A stretch of DNA of 64,000 nucleotides from Candidatus Paralachnospira caecorum (GCA_904379015.1 CAJFHG010000002.1:1-64000); one strand, 5' to 3'. Shown: positions 7,545 through 17,738, counted from the stretch's first letter. The notes: generated by a model from the sequence alone, not told the origin. Translations and numbers: made by a program.

Positions 7545-9701
7545 TCACTGCTTCCCGCCGCCGGTCTTCATGGTCAGACTGATCCGTTTTCTGTCCGGAT
7601 CCACGCTCAGGACCTGAACCTCCACAACATCTCCCACGCTGACCGCTTCCAGAGGATGCTTGATGTAACGGTCGCAGATCTGGGAAATATGGACCAGTCC
7701 GTCCTGGTGGACGCCGATATCCACAAACGCGCCGAAATCGATGACGTTACGCACAGTCCCTTTCAGGATCATGCCCGGCTTCAGATCCTTCATCTCCATC
7801 ACGTCTGTCCGCAGGATCGGGCGGGGCATTTCATCCCTCGGATCCCGGGCCGGCTTTTCCAGCTCCCGCAGAATGTCCGCCAGGGTCATCTCTCCCACGC
7901 CGATCTCTTCCGCCGTCCGCTTTTGGTCCGTCACCTTTCTGCTGATCCCGGAAATCCCGCCTGCGGCGATCTGGGCTTTGTCATATCCCAGCTTCTCCAG
8001 CAGCTTCTCCGCGGCCGGATAGCTCTCCGGGTGAACGGCAGTGGCGTCAAGAGGATTCTTTCCATTCTGAATACGCAGGAACCCGGCGCACTGCTCATAT
8101 GCCTTGGGCCCCAGCTTGGCCACCTTCAGCAGCTCCTTCCGGTCTTCAAATCTTCCGTTTTCTTCCCGGTAGGCCACAATATTTCTGGCAACCGTCTTCG
8201 TGATGCCGGAAATATATTCCAGAAGGGAGGCCGATGCCGTGTTGAGATCCACGCCTACCTTGTTCACGCAGTCCTCCACCACGCCCTTCAGAGCCTCGTC
8301 CAGGTTTTTCTGGTTCATATCATGCTGATACTGGCCGACGCCGATGGATTTGGGATCGATCTTCACCAGCTCCGCCAGCGGATCCTGCAGCCGTCTGGCG
8401 ATGGAGACGGCGCTCCTCTGGGCCACGTCAAAATCAGGGAATTCCTCCGCCGCCAGCTTGCTGGCCGAATATACGGAGGCACCCGCTTCGCTGACAATGA
8501 CGTACTGGACCTTTTCCGGAATCTCCTTCAGCAGCTCCACGATCACCTGCTCCGACTCTCTGGAGGCTGTTCCGTTTCCCACGGAGATCAGAGTGATCCC
8601 GTACTTTCTGATGAGATTCTTCAGGACCTTTTTGGCCTCCTCCACCTTGTTCTGCGGCGCGGTGGGATAGATCACCACTGTATCCAGCACCTTGCCCGTG
8701 GCGTCCACCACAGCCAGCTTGCAGCCTGTCCGGAAGGCCGGATCCCAGCCCAGCACAGTCTGTCCCACAATGGGCGGCTGCATGAGAAGCTGCTCCAGAT
8801 TTTTCCCGAATACTTTAATGGCCCCCGCCTCTGCCGCCTCGGTCAGGCTGTTCCGGATCTCCCGCTCCACAGCCGGGGCAATGAGGCGTTTGTAGCTGTC
8901 GGCGATCACATCCCGCAGCACCGGCGCCGTATATTCATTGTTCCGGACGATCAGTTTCTTTTCCAGATAGCGGATGATATCCTCCTCCGGCGCTTCTATT
9001 CTGACGGTCAGATATTTTTCCTTCTCTCCCCGGTTCAGGGCCAGGATCCGGTGGCCGGCCGCCTTTTTCACCGGCTCTTCATACTGATAATACATCTCGT
9101 AGACCGACTTTTCCTTCTCGTCCTTCGCTTCCGCGCAGAGCATTCCCTTCCGGAAGGTGATGTCTCTTATGTAGATCCGATAGTCCGCTTCATCCGAGAT
9201 CCGCTCCGCAAGGATGTCCCCGGCGCCTTCCAGAGCCTCCTGGGCCGTCAGGACGCCCTTCTCCTCCGACATATAGCGCTCCGCCTCCTCGAGGGCAGGC
9301 TTCGTCAGCATCTGCAGCATCAGAAGATCCGCGAGGGGCTCCAGCCCTTTTTCCTTCGCTATGGTAGCCCTTGTGCGGCGCTTCGGCCGGTAGGGCCGGT
9401 ACAGATCCTCCACCATCACCAGGGTCTGCGCCTCCCTGATCTGGGCCTCCAGCTCCGGCGTCAGCGCTCCCTGCTCTCTTATGGTTTCCAGCACCTGGTT
9501 TTTTTTCTCTTCCAGATTTCTCAGATATTTCAGCCGTTCATCCAGGTTCCGCAGCACCTCGTCGTTCAGGCCCCCCGTCATCTCCTTCCGGTAACGGGCA
9601 ATAAAGGGAATGGTGTTTCCCTCATCGATGAGGCGGACTGCCGCCTCTGCCTGGCTTTTTCTGATCTGCAGCTCCTGCGCCAGTATCTGAATGATGTCCA
9701 T
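7545..9701 (-). CDS. tex: Tex family RNA-binding transcription accessory protein
   Basis: 718 aa from ATG 9701 (GGAGGA eight bases upstream); a TTG five codons earlier overlaps that ribosome site and is rejected. Domain order fits Tex: N-terminal helical region, YqgF-like RNase H fold (about 325-460, GWDPAFRTGCKLAVVDATGKVLD), helix-hairpin-helix region (ISGITKTVARNIVAYREENGRF) and a C-terminal S1 domain (about 640-712, GTVRNVIDFGAFVDIGVHQ). Members bind nucleic acid and associate with the transcription and translation machinery. Stands alone between tsaE and the DUF2752 gene. Confidence 0.95.
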   Translation of the reverse strand: MDIIQILAQELQIRKSQAEAAVRLIDEGNTIPFIARYRKEMTGGLNDEVLRNLDERLKYLRNLEEKKNQVLETIREQGALTPELEAQIREAQTLVMVEDLYRPYRPKRRTRATIAKEKGLEPLADLLMLQMLTKPALEEAERYMSEEKGVLTAQEALEGAGDILAERISDEADYRIYIRDITFRKGMLCAEAKDEKEKSVYEMYYQYEEPVKKAAGHRILALNRGEKEKYLTVRIEAPEEDIIRYLEKKLIVRNNEYTAPVLRDVIADSYKRLIAPAVEREIRNSLTEAAEAGAIKVFGKNLEQLLMQPPIVGQTVLGWDPAFRTGCKLAVVDATGKVLDTVVIYPTAPQNKVEEAKKVLKNLIRKYGITLISVGNGTASRESEQVIVELLKEIPEKVQYVIVSEAGASVYSASKLAAEEFPDFDVAQRSAVSIARRLQDPLAELVKIDPKSIGVGQYQHDMNQKNLDEALKGVVEDCVNKVGVDLNTASASLLEYISGITKTVARNIVAYREENGRFEDRKELLKVAKLGPKAYEQCAGFLRIQNGKNPLDATAVHPESYPAAEKLLEKLGYDKAQIAAGGISGISRKVTDQKRTAEEIGVGEMTLADILRELEKPARDPRDEMPRPILRTDVMEMKDLKPGMILKGTVRNVIDFGAFVDIGVHQDGLVHISQICDRYIKHPLEAVSVGDVVEVQVLSVDPDRKRISLTMKTGGGKQ

Positions 9702-9740
9702 CTTACAGTCCTCCAAAACTCTTGTGAATCGCCGCCGTCT

Positions 9741-10199
9741 CTACAGGGATCCTGCCCACCGGGTCAGATCCAGGCTGAAAAAGAACCAGGCCGCGTTCTT
9801 TACCAGCATATTCAGGACCAGCAGCACTACTGCTATTTTAATATAAATATGCCGGTAAGTCATCCCCCGTATTTTTCCCCGGGAAAAAATTTCCAGGGTA
9901 TGGCTCACCATAAAGACGGCAAACACAGCCGTCCCGTACAGAACAAGGGGATGACAGATCAGACTCGACAGAAATTTCCCGTGAAACAGATAGGAAAACG
10001 CTCTTGTTCCGCCGCATCCGGGACAGAAAAACCCGGTCAGCGTATGGACCGGGCAGGCAAAAAGCGGGCCTGTCAGCGGGATCTTAAAATACCAGATGGA
10101 AAATGAGGCGGCGGCTACCACCAGGATAGCCGCCAGTCCCAACTGATATAACGTCTTTTCTGTACTGCCTTTCTGTTCCTTCTCGCGCTTCTCAGTCAT
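9741..10199 (-). CDS. DUF2752 family small membrane protein
   Basis: 152 aa. Contains the family hallmark FFCPGCGGTRAF plus about three to four hydrophobic segments (residues 17-37, 75-98, 115-135). The function of the family is unknown. Starting at ATG 10199 gives an 8-nt overlap with lysC; the in-frame TTG at 10211 would extend it by four residues. Probably cotranscribed with lysC without obvious functional link. Confidence 0.85.
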   Translation of the reverse strand: MTEKREKEQKGSTEKTLYQLGLAAILVVAAASFSIWYFKIPLTGPLFACPVHTLTGFFCPGCGGTRAFSYLFHGKFLSSLICHPLVLYGTAVFAVFMVSHTLEIFSRGKIRGMTYRHIYIKIAVVLLVLNMLVKNAAWFFFSLDLTRWAGSL

Positions 10200-11403
10200 C
10201 GCCCAGGTCAAACTTGTCGTGGATCGCTCTCATCGCGCGGTTCACGTCGTTTTCGTCGATCAGAACAGTGATGCGGATCTCAGATGTGGAAATCATCTGA
10301 ATGTTGATATTCGCTCCGTAAAGAGCCTCGAACATTTTCGCGGCGACACCGGGGTTGGAGCTCATGCCCGCGCCGATGATGGAAACCTTCGCCACATGCT
10401 CGTCGTACTGGAAGGAGCTGGCTGTAAAGACATCCTTATGCTCCTCAATGATGGCAAGCGCCTCCTGCAGTTCGGTCTTCGGCACGGTAAAGGCAATGTC
10501 TCTCTTGCCGTCCCGGGCCACGGACTGAAGGATGATATCAATGTTGATATTCTTCGCAGCCAGATAATTAAACAGTTTGAACGCGATGCCGGGCTCATCG
10601 TTTACGCCGATCACAGATACTCTTGCTGTATTTAAATCCGAAGCAACACCGCTTACAATCATTTTCTCCATTTTTGTCTCCTCCTTAACAACAGTTCCTT
10701 CCGAATAATTCAGACTGGAGCGCACAACCAGCTGCACGCCGTATCTCTTTGCCATTTCCACTGAACGGTTATGAAGCACCTTCGCGCCGAGGGAAGCGAA
10801 TTCCAGCATTTCATCATAGGTTACTTCATTCATCTTTCTCGCGTTGGGCACGATCCTGGGATCTGCCGTATACACGCCGTCCACATCTGTATAAATTTCA
10901 CAGGCATCCGCGTGAAGCGCCGCAGCCAGCGCGACTGCCGTGGTATCCGATCCGCCGCGGCCCAGCGTAGTGAAATCTCCATGGCGGTTCACGCCCTGGA
11001 ATCCAGTCACCAGAACGATCCTCTTCGCGTCCAGCTCATTGCGGATCCGCTCCGTATCGATCCGTTTCAGCCTTGCGTTGCCGTAGGCTGAAGTTGTATG
11101 CATCGCCACCTGGAAAGCGTTCAGCGAAACGGCCGGAATTCCCATGGAGGCCAGCGCCATGGCCATATATGCCACAGACATCTGTTCGCCTGTCACAAGA
11201 AGCATATCCATCTCCCTCTTGGGCGGGTTCGGATTGATATCATGCGCCTGCTCGATCAGCTTATCCGTCGTCTTGCCCATCGCAGACAAAACTACTACTA
11301 CATCGTTGCCCTTTTTGTAATCTTCAACGCACCTTTTTGCCACATTGAAGATTCTTTCCTTGTCGGCAACAGAGCTGCCGCCGAATTTCTTAACAACTAA
11401 CAT
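10192..11403 (-). CDS. lysC: Aspartate kinase
   Basis: 403 aa. Catalyses ATP-dependent phosphorylation of L-aspartate, the entry to lysine, threonine and methionine synthesis. N-terminal kinase motif VVKKFGGSSVADKERI, mid-domain GRGGSDTTAVALAAAL, and two C-terminal ACT domains (about 265-400) for amino-acid feedback. ATG at 11403 follows AGGAGGAGA. Located 98 nt downstream of hom, in the same pathway, but with a weak hairpin between them. Confidence 0.96.
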   Translation of the reverse strand: MLVVKKFGGSSVADKERIFNVAKRCVEDYKKGNDVVVVLSAMGKTTDKLIEQAHDINPNPPKREMDMLLVTGEQMSVAYMAMALASMGIPAVSLNAFQVAMHTTSAYGNARLKRIDTERIRNELDAKRIVLVTGFQGVNRHGDFTTLGRGGSDTTAVALAAALHADACEIYTDVDGVYTADPRIVPNARKMNEVTYDEMLEFASLGAKVLHNRSVEMAKRYGVQLVVRSSLNYSEGTVVKEETKMEKMIVSGVASDLNTARVSVIGVNDEPGIAFKLFNYLAAKNINIDIILQSVARDGKRDIAFTVPKTELQEALAIIEEHKDVFTASSFQYDEHVAKVSIIGAGMSSNPGVAAKMFEALYGANINIQMISTSEIRITVLIDENDVNRAMRAIHDKFDLGDD

Positions 11404-11477
11404 ATTCTCCTCCTGCTTCTATCTGATTATGCGGTCACAGCCGTCTCCGGCCGCCTGCAGCAATCTGCCTGTTTTCC

Positions 11478-11498
11478 GCGGATCTTCCTCCGATCCGC
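11478..11498 (-). terminator. Weak hairpin downstream of hom
   Basis: GCGGATC and GATCCGC form a 7-bp stem with a 7-nt loop in the hom-lysC gap. No U-run follows, so it could only attenuate or stabilise; hom and lysC may still share a transcript. Confidence 0.35.
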
Positions 11499-11501
11499 CC
11501 C

Positions 11502-12710
11502 TTACGCCTCCATGCGGATCATCTGAAGCACGCCCTGGATCCCGGCCGCTTTTTTCTGATAGTCCGCCTCGGACATGGCCGGTGTCACAAATCCGAATTC
11601 TCCCGGCACGCCCGCGTCAATATATTCTACATTTCCGAATGCGGCTTCCGCCTGTGCCTTCTGTTCCGGTCCTCCGGACATCCGCACGAAGAATTTCCGC
11701 ACCCAGGTGCCCATATCCGCCAGCGGCAGCTTTTTGGTGCTCCAGCTGGTCAGCAGCGTCGTATGGGGATGAGACGCTTCCTCGATCACGTCCGCGACTA
11801 CCGCGCTCGCCGTGGGAAGACTGCCCGCGCCGCGTCCGTAGAACATCAGCTTATCCACCATATTTCCCACTACCAGGATCCCGTTGAACACATCATTCAC
11901 GGAATAAAGCGGGTGATCCGCGCCGATCATAACAGGCGCTACCATGGCGTAAAATCCGTTCTCAGCCCGCCTGCTGGTGGCAAGGAGCCTGATGGCGGTT
12001 CCCATGGCATTCGCGTACCGGAAATCCGTGTCCGTGATCTTTGTGATGCCTTCCATATAGATATCCTCAAAATCCACCTGGCTTCCGTAAGCCAGAGAGG
12101 AAAGGATCGCGATCTTTCTGCCCGCGTCATGACCCTCGACATCAGCGGTCGGGTCCTTCTCCGCGTATCCCTTGTCCTGGGCCTGCTTCAGTGCCGTTTC
12201 AAAGGTAATGCCCTCTGTGGCCATCTTCGTCAGAATATAATTGGTTGTTCCGTTGAGAATACCGGTGATCTCCATGATCTCATCGGCCGTCAGGCACTGG
12301 TTCAGGGGACGGATAATGGGAATGCCGCCGCCCACGCTGGCCTCAAACAGAAAGCTCACCTGGTGTTCCTTCGCCAGATCCAGCAGCTCGGTCCCCTTCT
12401 TGGCCACCAGCGCCTTGTTGGAAGTCACCACGGATTTTCCGGCGGACAGCGCCTTCTTTACAAAGGTACACGCCGGCTCCACGCCGCCCATGGTCTCCAC
12501 CACGATGGCGACCTCCGGATCATTCATGATCACATCCACGTCATGGACCAGTTTTTCCTGAACCGGATCCCCCGGAAATTCTCTCAGATCCAGAACATAT
12601 TTTACTTCCAGAACATCTCCTGCTTTTCCGGCAATGCTTTCCCGGTTGCGCTCCAGCACTGCCGCCACGCCGGAACCGATGGTCCCGTATCCCATAATTG
12701 CAACTTTCAT
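11502..12710 (-). CDS. hom: Homoserine dehydrogenase
   Basis: 402 aa from ATG 12710 (GAGGAGA upstream); a GTG five codons earlier overlaps that site. Reduces aspartate semialdehyde to homoserine. NAD(P)-binding MGYGTIGSGVAAVL is at the N-terminus, and the catalytic region shows GILNGTTNYIL, AQDKGYAEKDPTADVEGHDAGRKI in two parts. A C-terminal ACT-like tail follows. It starts 11 nt after the ACT-domain gene. Confidence 0.96.
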   Translation of the reverse strand: MKVAIMGYGTIGSGVAAVLERNRESIAGKAGDVLEVKYVLDLREFPGDPVQEKLVHDVDVIMNDPEVAIVVETMGGVEPACTFVKKALSAGKSVVTSNKALVAKKGTELLDLAKEHQVSFLFEASVGGGIPIIRPLNQCLTADEIMEITGILNGTTNYILTKMATEGITFETALKQAQDKGYAEKDPTADVEGHDAGRKIAILSSLAYGSQVDFEDIYMEGITKITDTDFRYANAMGTAIRLLATSRRAENGFYAMVAPVMIGADHPLYSVNDVFNGILVVGNMVDKLMFYGRGAGSLPTASAVVADVIEEASHPHTTLLTSWSTKKLPLADMGTWVRKFFVRMSGGPEQKAQAEAAFGNVEYIDAGVPGEFGFVTPAMSEADYQKKAAGIQGVLQMIRMEA

Positions 12711-12721
12711 CTGTTCTCCTC

Positions 12722-13165
12722 TCACTCTCTCGCCAGTATTTTCAGATAATGGATCCCCTCCAGCTTTTCAATCTCCGCCAGCATGGCCGAAGTATCGCCG
12801 GTCGTCGGCAGTACATCGACGCTCAGCGTCAGAGACGCCACGCTGTTGATGGGAATCGTCTGATGAATGGTCAGGATATTTCCGTTGTAATCGGCGATGG
12901 TCTTCAGCACCATGGACAGCAGTCCCGGCCGGTCGTCCATCTGAAGGACAAAGGTGATGGTCTTGCCCCTCGCGTTGTCATGAAACGGAAAGATATCGTC
13001 CTTGTATTTATAAAAAGAGCTTCTGCTGATGCCAACCCGCTCCGTGGCCTCCTGCACTGTCATGGATTTCGCTGAGGCCAGAAGCTTTTTTGCCTCCACG
13101 ACCTTAAGAAGCACTTCCGGCACCGCTTTGTTTTTTACTACATAATATTGATTATCTTCTGCCAT
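12722..13165 (-). CDS. ACT domain-containing protein (UPF0735/PheB-like)
   Basis: 147 aa from ATG 13165 with GGAGGACTT upstream; a longer in-frame reading upstream has no ribosome site. The N-terminal half contains a helix-turn-helix-like segment (TVQEATERVGISRSSFYKYKDD) and the C-terminal half an ACT domain (ITFVLQMDDRPGLLSMVLKTI). B. subtilis pheB-type relatives sit next to hom or pheA. Being first in the hom unit, it is a candidate amino-acid-sensing regulator; its DNA binding is inferred only. Confidence 0.87.
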   Translation of the reverse strand: MAEDNQYYVVKNKAVPEVLLKVVEAKKLLASAKSMTVQEATERVGISRSSFYKYKDDIFPFHDNARGKTITFVLQMDDRPGLLSMVLKTIADYNGNILTIHQTIPINSVASLTLSVDVLPTTGDTSAMLAEIEKLEGIHYLKILARE

Positions 13166-13271
13166 AAGTCCTCCATGTGACACGCCTGTCACGTCAGCTG
13201 TCCCGCGCCGCGCGGCACTCCCTGTTCCGGCAGCGTCCGTCCAACAGATACAAGTGTTTTTACCACAAAGA

Positions 13272-13300
13272 ATACTAGCATATTTGGCATGAAGATGCAA
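13272..13300 (-). promoter_or_regulatory. Promoter of the ACT-hom unit
   Basis: TTGCAT (13295-13300) and TAGTAT (13272-13277) with 17-bp spacing, about 107 bp before the ACT gene start. A small hairpin GTGACA-GGCG-TGTCAC lies immediately before the Shine-Dalgarno. I saw no T-box specifier or antiterminator. Confidence 0.55.
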
Positions 13301-13336
13301 CCACTTTTTTGACCCCGTACAATTTTCTGACAATTT

Positions 13337-13366
13337 AAGGGATACCCGCCGGGGCAGGTATCCCTT
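13337..13366 (-). terminator. Terminator after prfB
   Basis: AAGGGATACC and GGTATCCCTT form a 10-bp stem with a GC-rich loop, 53 bp beyond the prfB stop, followed on the minus strand by TTAAATTG, a poor U-tract. Confidence 0.5.
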
Positions 13367-13418
13367 CTCCTGTTTTGCCAGGCACCGGCGGCAGTCCGGT
13401 CACTCCGGTCCGCCGTGG

Positions 13419-14547
13419 TTACTGTTTCTGCTGTTCTTTTTCTCCCAGCTGAAGATATTTCAGATAGGCGCTGATAAACGGATCCAGATTGCCGTCCAGC
13501 ACACTGGACACATTTCCGCTCTCCTCCCCTGTACGATGGTCCTTGACCATGGTATAGGGCTGCATCACATAAGAGCGGATCTGATTTCCCCATCCGATCT
13601 CTTTTACGTCGCCGCGGATATCGGAGATCTTCTCCGCGTTCTCCTGCTGCTTCAGGAGCAGGAGACGGGCCTTCAGCATCTGCATGGCCTTATCCTTGTT
13701 CATATGCTGGGACCGCTCATTCTGGCACTGCACCACGATGCCCGTAGGCAAATGGGTGATCCTGATGGCCGAGGACGTCTTGTTGATATGCTGTCCGCCG
13801 GCGCCGCTGGAGCGGTAGGTATCGATCCGCAGATCATCCGGATTGATCTCGATGTCGATGTCCTCCTCGATGTCCGGCATCACATCGCAGGACACAAAGG
13901 AGGTCTGTCTCTTTCCCGCCGCGTTGAAGGGCGAGATCCTCACAAGCCGGTGAACCCCCCGTTCCGACTTCAGATATCCGAATGCGTTCAGACCGTTGAT
14001 CTGTACCGTTACTGATTTGATCCCGGCCTCCTCGCCGTCCAGATAGTCCAGAACCTCTGTAGTGAAACCCTTTCGCTCTGCCCAGCGCATATACATCCTG
14101 TAGAGCATCCCGGCCCAGTCGCAGGACTCCGTACCGCCGGCCCCCGCGTGCAGCGTCAGGATTGCGTTGTAGCTGTCATATTCCCCGGAAAGGAGCGTGG
14201 ACAGACGCAGCTCCTCCAGCTTCTCCGAAAGCTCCTTCAGCCCTGCCTCAATATCCGGGATCACAGAGGGGTCGTTCTCCTCATATCCCATTTCCAGGAG
14301 GATCTGGATCTCCTCCTTTTTCTCCTCAAGCTCGTGAAATTCCTCCACTGTGCTCTTCAGGCCTTTGAGCTCCTGCATGATCTTTGTGGAGCGGGCCGTA
14401 TCATTCCAGAAATCCGGCTCCTCCAGATATTTCTCTAATTCAGCGATCCGTTCACTTTTCCCGGCCAGGTCAAAGTGAATCCCTCACTTCCACTAATGGT
14501 TTGTCAAGCGCCGCGAGATCGGCCTTGAACTGATCAAGCTCTACCAA
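13419..14547 (-). CDS. prfB: Peptide chain release factor 2 with programmed +1 frameshift
   Basis: Encoded in two frames. Frame 0 begins at TTG 14547 (AAGGTG upstream) and reads MVELDQFKADLAALDKPLVE then VRDSL before an in-frame TGA at 14470-14472. The site is CTT TGA C, preceded by an SD-like GTGAGGG; shifting +1 gives GAC CTG GCC and continues for 350 codons to 13419, total about 375 aa. This is the classic RF2 autoregulatory frameshift. RF2 recognises UGA and UAA; the SPF-type determinant and the GGQ motif (SSGAGGQHINKTSSA) are present. It follows secA by 19 nt. Automatic annotation may wrongly start at 14378. Confidence 0.95.
14470..14487 (-). promoter_or_regulatory. RF2 programmed +1 frameshift site
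   Basis: Slippery CTT TGA C with an upstream SD-like AGGG. Low RF2 lets the ribosome slip past the 26th codon (UGA), restoring RF2; abundant RF2 terminates there. Well-established mechanism, directly visible here. Confidence 0.92.
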
Positions 14548-14566
14548 TAGCTTCACCTTCTTTCTT

Positions 14567-17143
14567 TTATTTTTCCAGACGCCCGCAGCACTGTTTGTAC
14601 TTTTTGCCCGAACCGCAGGGGCAGGGATCGTTGGGGTAGATCTTCTTTACCTCCCGCTTCTTCGGCGCGTTGACCGCGGTATCATCCTTATTGGTTCCTG
14701 TTACCTTGGCTACCTGTTCACGCTCTACCTTCTGCTCCACACGGACATGGAACAGCAGCTTGATGGTATCCTCCTGGATATTTGCCGTCATGGCGTCAAA
14801 CATTTCATAGCCCGCCATCTTATATTCCACCAGGGGGTCTCTCTGGCCGTAGGCCTGCAGACCGATCCCCTGTCTGAGCTGGTCCATATCATCGATATGG
14901 TCCATCCATTTTCTGTCGATGACCTTGAGCAGGATCACGCGCTCAAGCTCTCTCATCTGCTCTGCCTCGGGGAACTGCGCTTCCTTCTCCTCGTAAAGCT
15001 TCACAGCCTCTTCCTTCAGCATATGCTTTAATTTGCTCTTGTTGAAGGATTTGTATTCGTCCGCGGGAATCTCGATGGGCTTGATGGGAATGATCGGGAA
15101 CAGCATATCGGTCAGTCCCGCGATATCCCAGTGATCGGGAGAGTGATCATCGGAAATAATGCCGTCCACCGCGTTCTCCACCGTATCGGTGATCATCTTG
15201 TAGATCACGTCCCGCATACTTTCGCCGTCCAGCACTCTGCGCCGTTCCGCGTAGATCACCTCGCGCTGCTCGTTCATAACCTGGTCATAATCCAGCAGCC
15301 GCTTACGGATGCCGAAGTTGTTGCCCTCGATCTTCTTCTGGGCCTTTTCAATGGCGCTGGAGAGCATCTTGTGCTCCAGCTCCTCGCCCTCTTCCACGCC
15401 AAGGGCATTGAATATGGACATCAGGCGCTCAGAACCGAACAGACGCATCAGATCGTCCTCCAGACTGATGTAGAACCTGGATTCGCCGGGGTCTCCCTGA
15501 CGGCCGGAACGGCCGCGCAGCTGATTGTCGATTCGTCTCGACTCATGGCGCTCTGTTCCGATGATCTTCAGGCCGCCCGCCGCCCGCGCCTCGTCGTCCA
15601 GCTTGATATCCGTACCACGGCCGGCCATGTTGGTCGCGATGGTCACAGCTCCGTGCACGCCGGCCTGGGCCACGATCTCCGCCTCCATCTCATGGAACTT
15701 GGCGTTCAGTACATTGTGGGCGATCCCTTTCTTTCTCAGCATCTCGCTGAGCTCCTCGGACGCGTCGATGTTGATCGTGCCGACCAGCACAGGCTGCCCC
15801 TTCTTATGGGCCTCCATCACCGCGTTCACAACGGCATTCAGCTTCTCCCGTTTTGTCTTATATACGGCGTCATGCCGGTCGATACGGATCACCGGCTTAT
15901 TGGTGGGGATTTCAATGACATCCATCCCATAGATGTCGCGGAATTCCTTTTCCTCTGTCAGCGCCGTACCGGTCATGCCGGCTTTTTTGTCGAATTTATT
16001 GAAGAAGTTCTGGAAGGTGATGGTCGCGAGGGTTTTGCTCTCTCTCTTGACCTTCACATGCTCCTTGGCCTCGATGGCCTGATGAAGTCCGTCGGAATAA
16101 CGGCGCCCCGGCATGATACGCCCCGTAAATTCATCGACGATCAGGACCTGATCGTCCTTCACCACATAATCCTGATCCCGGAACATCAGATAATTGGCCC
16201 GCAGCGCAAGGATGATATTGTGCTGGATCTCCAGATTCTCCGGATCGGCCAGGTTTTCAATATGAAAGAACTGCTCCACCTTCTCAACGCCCTGAGCTGT
16301 CAGGTTGACCACCTTTTCCTTTTCATTGACAACAAAATCGCCTGTCTCGGTGATCTCTTCCTTCATAATGGCGGCCATCTTGGTCATCTCTCCGCTGGCT
16401 TCGCCCTTCTGCAGCCGCTTCGCCAGACTGTCGCAGATTTCGTAAAGCTTTGTGGATTTCCCGCTCTGGCCGGAAATGATCAGAGGCGTCCTGGCCTCGT
16501 CGATCAGCACTGAGTCCACCTCGTCCACGATGGCATAATGAAGCTCCCGCAAAACAAGCTGCTCCTTATAAATGACCATATTGTCACGGAGATAATCAAA
16601 GCCCAGCTCATTGTTGGTCACATACGTGATATCACAGTTATAGGCGGCCCGGCGCTCGTCGCTGTTCATGCTGTTGAGCACCACGCCCACAGTGAGTCCC
16701 AGGAACTCGTGAACCTTTCCCATCCATTCCGCGTCACGCTTTGCCAGATAATCGTTGACCGTCACGATATGGACGCCTCTGCCCTCCAGAGCATTGAGGT
16801 AAGCCGGCAGAGTCGCCACCAGCGTTTTTCCTTCGCCGGTCTTCATCTCAGCGATGCGTCCCTGATGGAGCACAATGCCGCCCAGGATCTGCACCGGATA
16901 ATGCTCCATATTGAGCACTCTCCTGGCCGCCTCGCGGACCACCGCGTAAGCCTCCGCCATGATCTGGTCCAGTGTCTCGCCCTTTTCCAGACGCTCCCTG
17001 AATTCCTTCGTCTTGCCGCGGAGCTCCTCGTCGGACAGCTTCATCATATCCGGCCTGAGGGCGACGACTTTATCCGCAATCGGCTTGATCAGCTTGATCT
17101 CGCGCTCACTGTGTGTTCCGAAAATTTTCTGCATTAAACCCAT
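14567..17143 (-). CDS. secA: Protein translocase ATPase SecA
   Basis: 858 aa from ATG 17143 (AGGAG nine bases upstream); the long upstream in-frame extension is not protein-like. SecA drives export through SecYEG, relevant to the large secreted SLH proteins in this window. Walker A is [20 protein letters not shown], Walker [17 protein letters not shown], the helicase C motif [12 protein letters not shown], and the C-terminus has a zinc-binding SEC-C tail [14 protein letters not shown]. Co-oriented with prfB 19 nt downstream, a pairing common in Firmicutes. Confidence 0.98.
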   Translation of the reverse strand: MGLMQKIFGTHSEREIKLIKPIADKVVALRPDMMKLSDEELRGKTKEFRERLEKGETLDQIMAEAYAVVREAARRVLNMEHYPVQILGGIVLHQGRIAEMKTGEGKTLVATLPAYLNALEGRGVHIVTVNDYLAKRDAEWMGKVHEFLGLTVGVVLNSMNSDERRAAYNCDITYVTNNELGFDYLRDNMVIYKEQLVLRELHYAIVDEVDSVLIDEARTPLIISGQSGKSTKLYEICDSLAKRLQKGEASGEMTKMAAIMKEEITETGDFVVNEKEKVVNLTAQGVEKVEQFFHIENLADPENLEIQHNIILALRANYLMFRDQDYVVKDDQVLIVDEFTGRIMPGRRYSDGLHQAIEAKEHVKVKRESKTLATITFQNFFNKFDKKAGMTGTALTEEKEFRDIYGMDVIEIPTNKPVIRIDRHDAVYKTKREKLNAVVNAVMEAHKKGQPVLVGTINIDASEELSEMLRKKGIAHNVLNAKFHEMEAEIVAQAGVHGAVTIATNMAGRGTDIKLDDEARAAGGLKIIGTERHESRRIDNQLRGRSGRQGDPGESRFYISLEDDLMRLFGSERLMSIFNALGVEEGEELEHKMLSSAIEKAQKKIEGNNFGIRKRLLDYDQVMNEQREVIYAERRRVLDGESMRDVIYKMITDTVENAVDGIISDDHSPDHWDIAGLTDMLFPIIPIKPIEIPADEYKSFNKSKLKHMLKEEAVKLYEEKEAQFPEAEQMRELERVILLKVIDRKWMDHIDDMDQLRQGIGLQAYGQRDPLVEYKMAGYEMFDAMTANIQEDTIKLLFHVRVEQKVEREQVAKVTGTNKDDTAVNAPKKREVKKIYPNDPCPCGSGKKYKQCCGRLEK

Positions 17144-17367
17144 TTTGTTTCGCTCCTGACTATTCCTGCCTACTTTTGAAAGCCGAAGACTTTTCAAATC
17201 AAGAATCTGTTTTATTGTATCACCAACCGCCGCTTTGTTCAACTGTTTTTCGGCCGCGGTCCTTTCTCCGGCCTGTCCGGCGTGATTTTTGACACGAAAT
17301 TTACATTTTATACAGATTGCACAATTCGACAGGACTTTTTTTAACTTTCGACAAGGCCGGCTCAGGG

Positions 17368-17460
17368 TTATCCACATTATCCACAATTTTTATCCACAAT
17401 TTCAGGGACCGATTTTATAAGGTTTTTTAGTTGTCCACGGAGTTATCCACATTATCCACA
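17368..17460 (+). repeat. Cluster of five consensus DnaA boxes
   Basis: TTATCCACA occurs exactly at 17368-17376, 17377-17385, 17390-17398, 17443-17451 and 17452-17460, all in one orientation, two pairs abutting. A near match TTGTCCACG is at 17431. They lie in the AT-rich gap between divergent secA and hpf (17144-17765). Gene strand bias does not switch here for most genes and no dnaA/dnaN is nearby, so this looks like a DnaA-binding cluster rather than oriC. Confidence 0.85.
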
Positions 17461-17646
17461 ATTTTCCCATTGTTTTTTGTGGACTTTCTTCTTCGCCGAA
17501 AAAAAACATCTGTTTTGTGAACTTAACCGAATTTTAATAATTTCGACTTTTTCCTCCTTTTTTCCCTTGACTTTTTCCGTCCCCACGTTCCTACAATTTT
17601 TCACATTTTGTTGTCAAACAATTCATATCTTTTTAATCTCTTTGCC

Positions 17647-17674
17647 TTGAATATTTTTTGTCTTATGATATAAT
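17647..17674 (+). promoter_or_regulatory. Promoter of hpf
   Basis: TTGAAT (17647-17652) and TATAAT (17669-17674) with 16-bp spacing and an extended TATGATATAAT. About 90 bp upstream of the hpf start. Confidence 0.65.
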
Positions 17675-17708
17675 TTTTATATAATCTGTGAAACACGATT
17701 TCACAGGC

Positions 17709-17738
17709 CGGGAAAAGGGCTTCTGACCGCTTTTCCCG
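17709..17738 (+). promoter_or_regulatory. Leader hairpin in the hpf 5' UTR
   Basis: CGGGAAAAG and CTTTTCCCG pair as a 9-bp stem with a 12-nt loop, 14 nt before the AAGGAG ribosome site. No U-run follows, so it is more likely a stability or translation element than a terminator. Confidence 0.45.

Noticed and set aside
7329-10106. 925-codon open frame on the plus strand opposite tex
   Set aside because: Antisense shadow of a real conserved gene; composition rich in His, Leu, Arg and Pro with no ribosome site or family resemblance.
13166-13336. T-box leader before the ACT-hom unit
   Set aside because: No T-box sequence or antiterminator pairing seen; only a small hairpin.
15131-16513. 460-codon plus-strand frame opposite secA
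   Set aside because: Shadow of secA caused by codon bias; no start signal.
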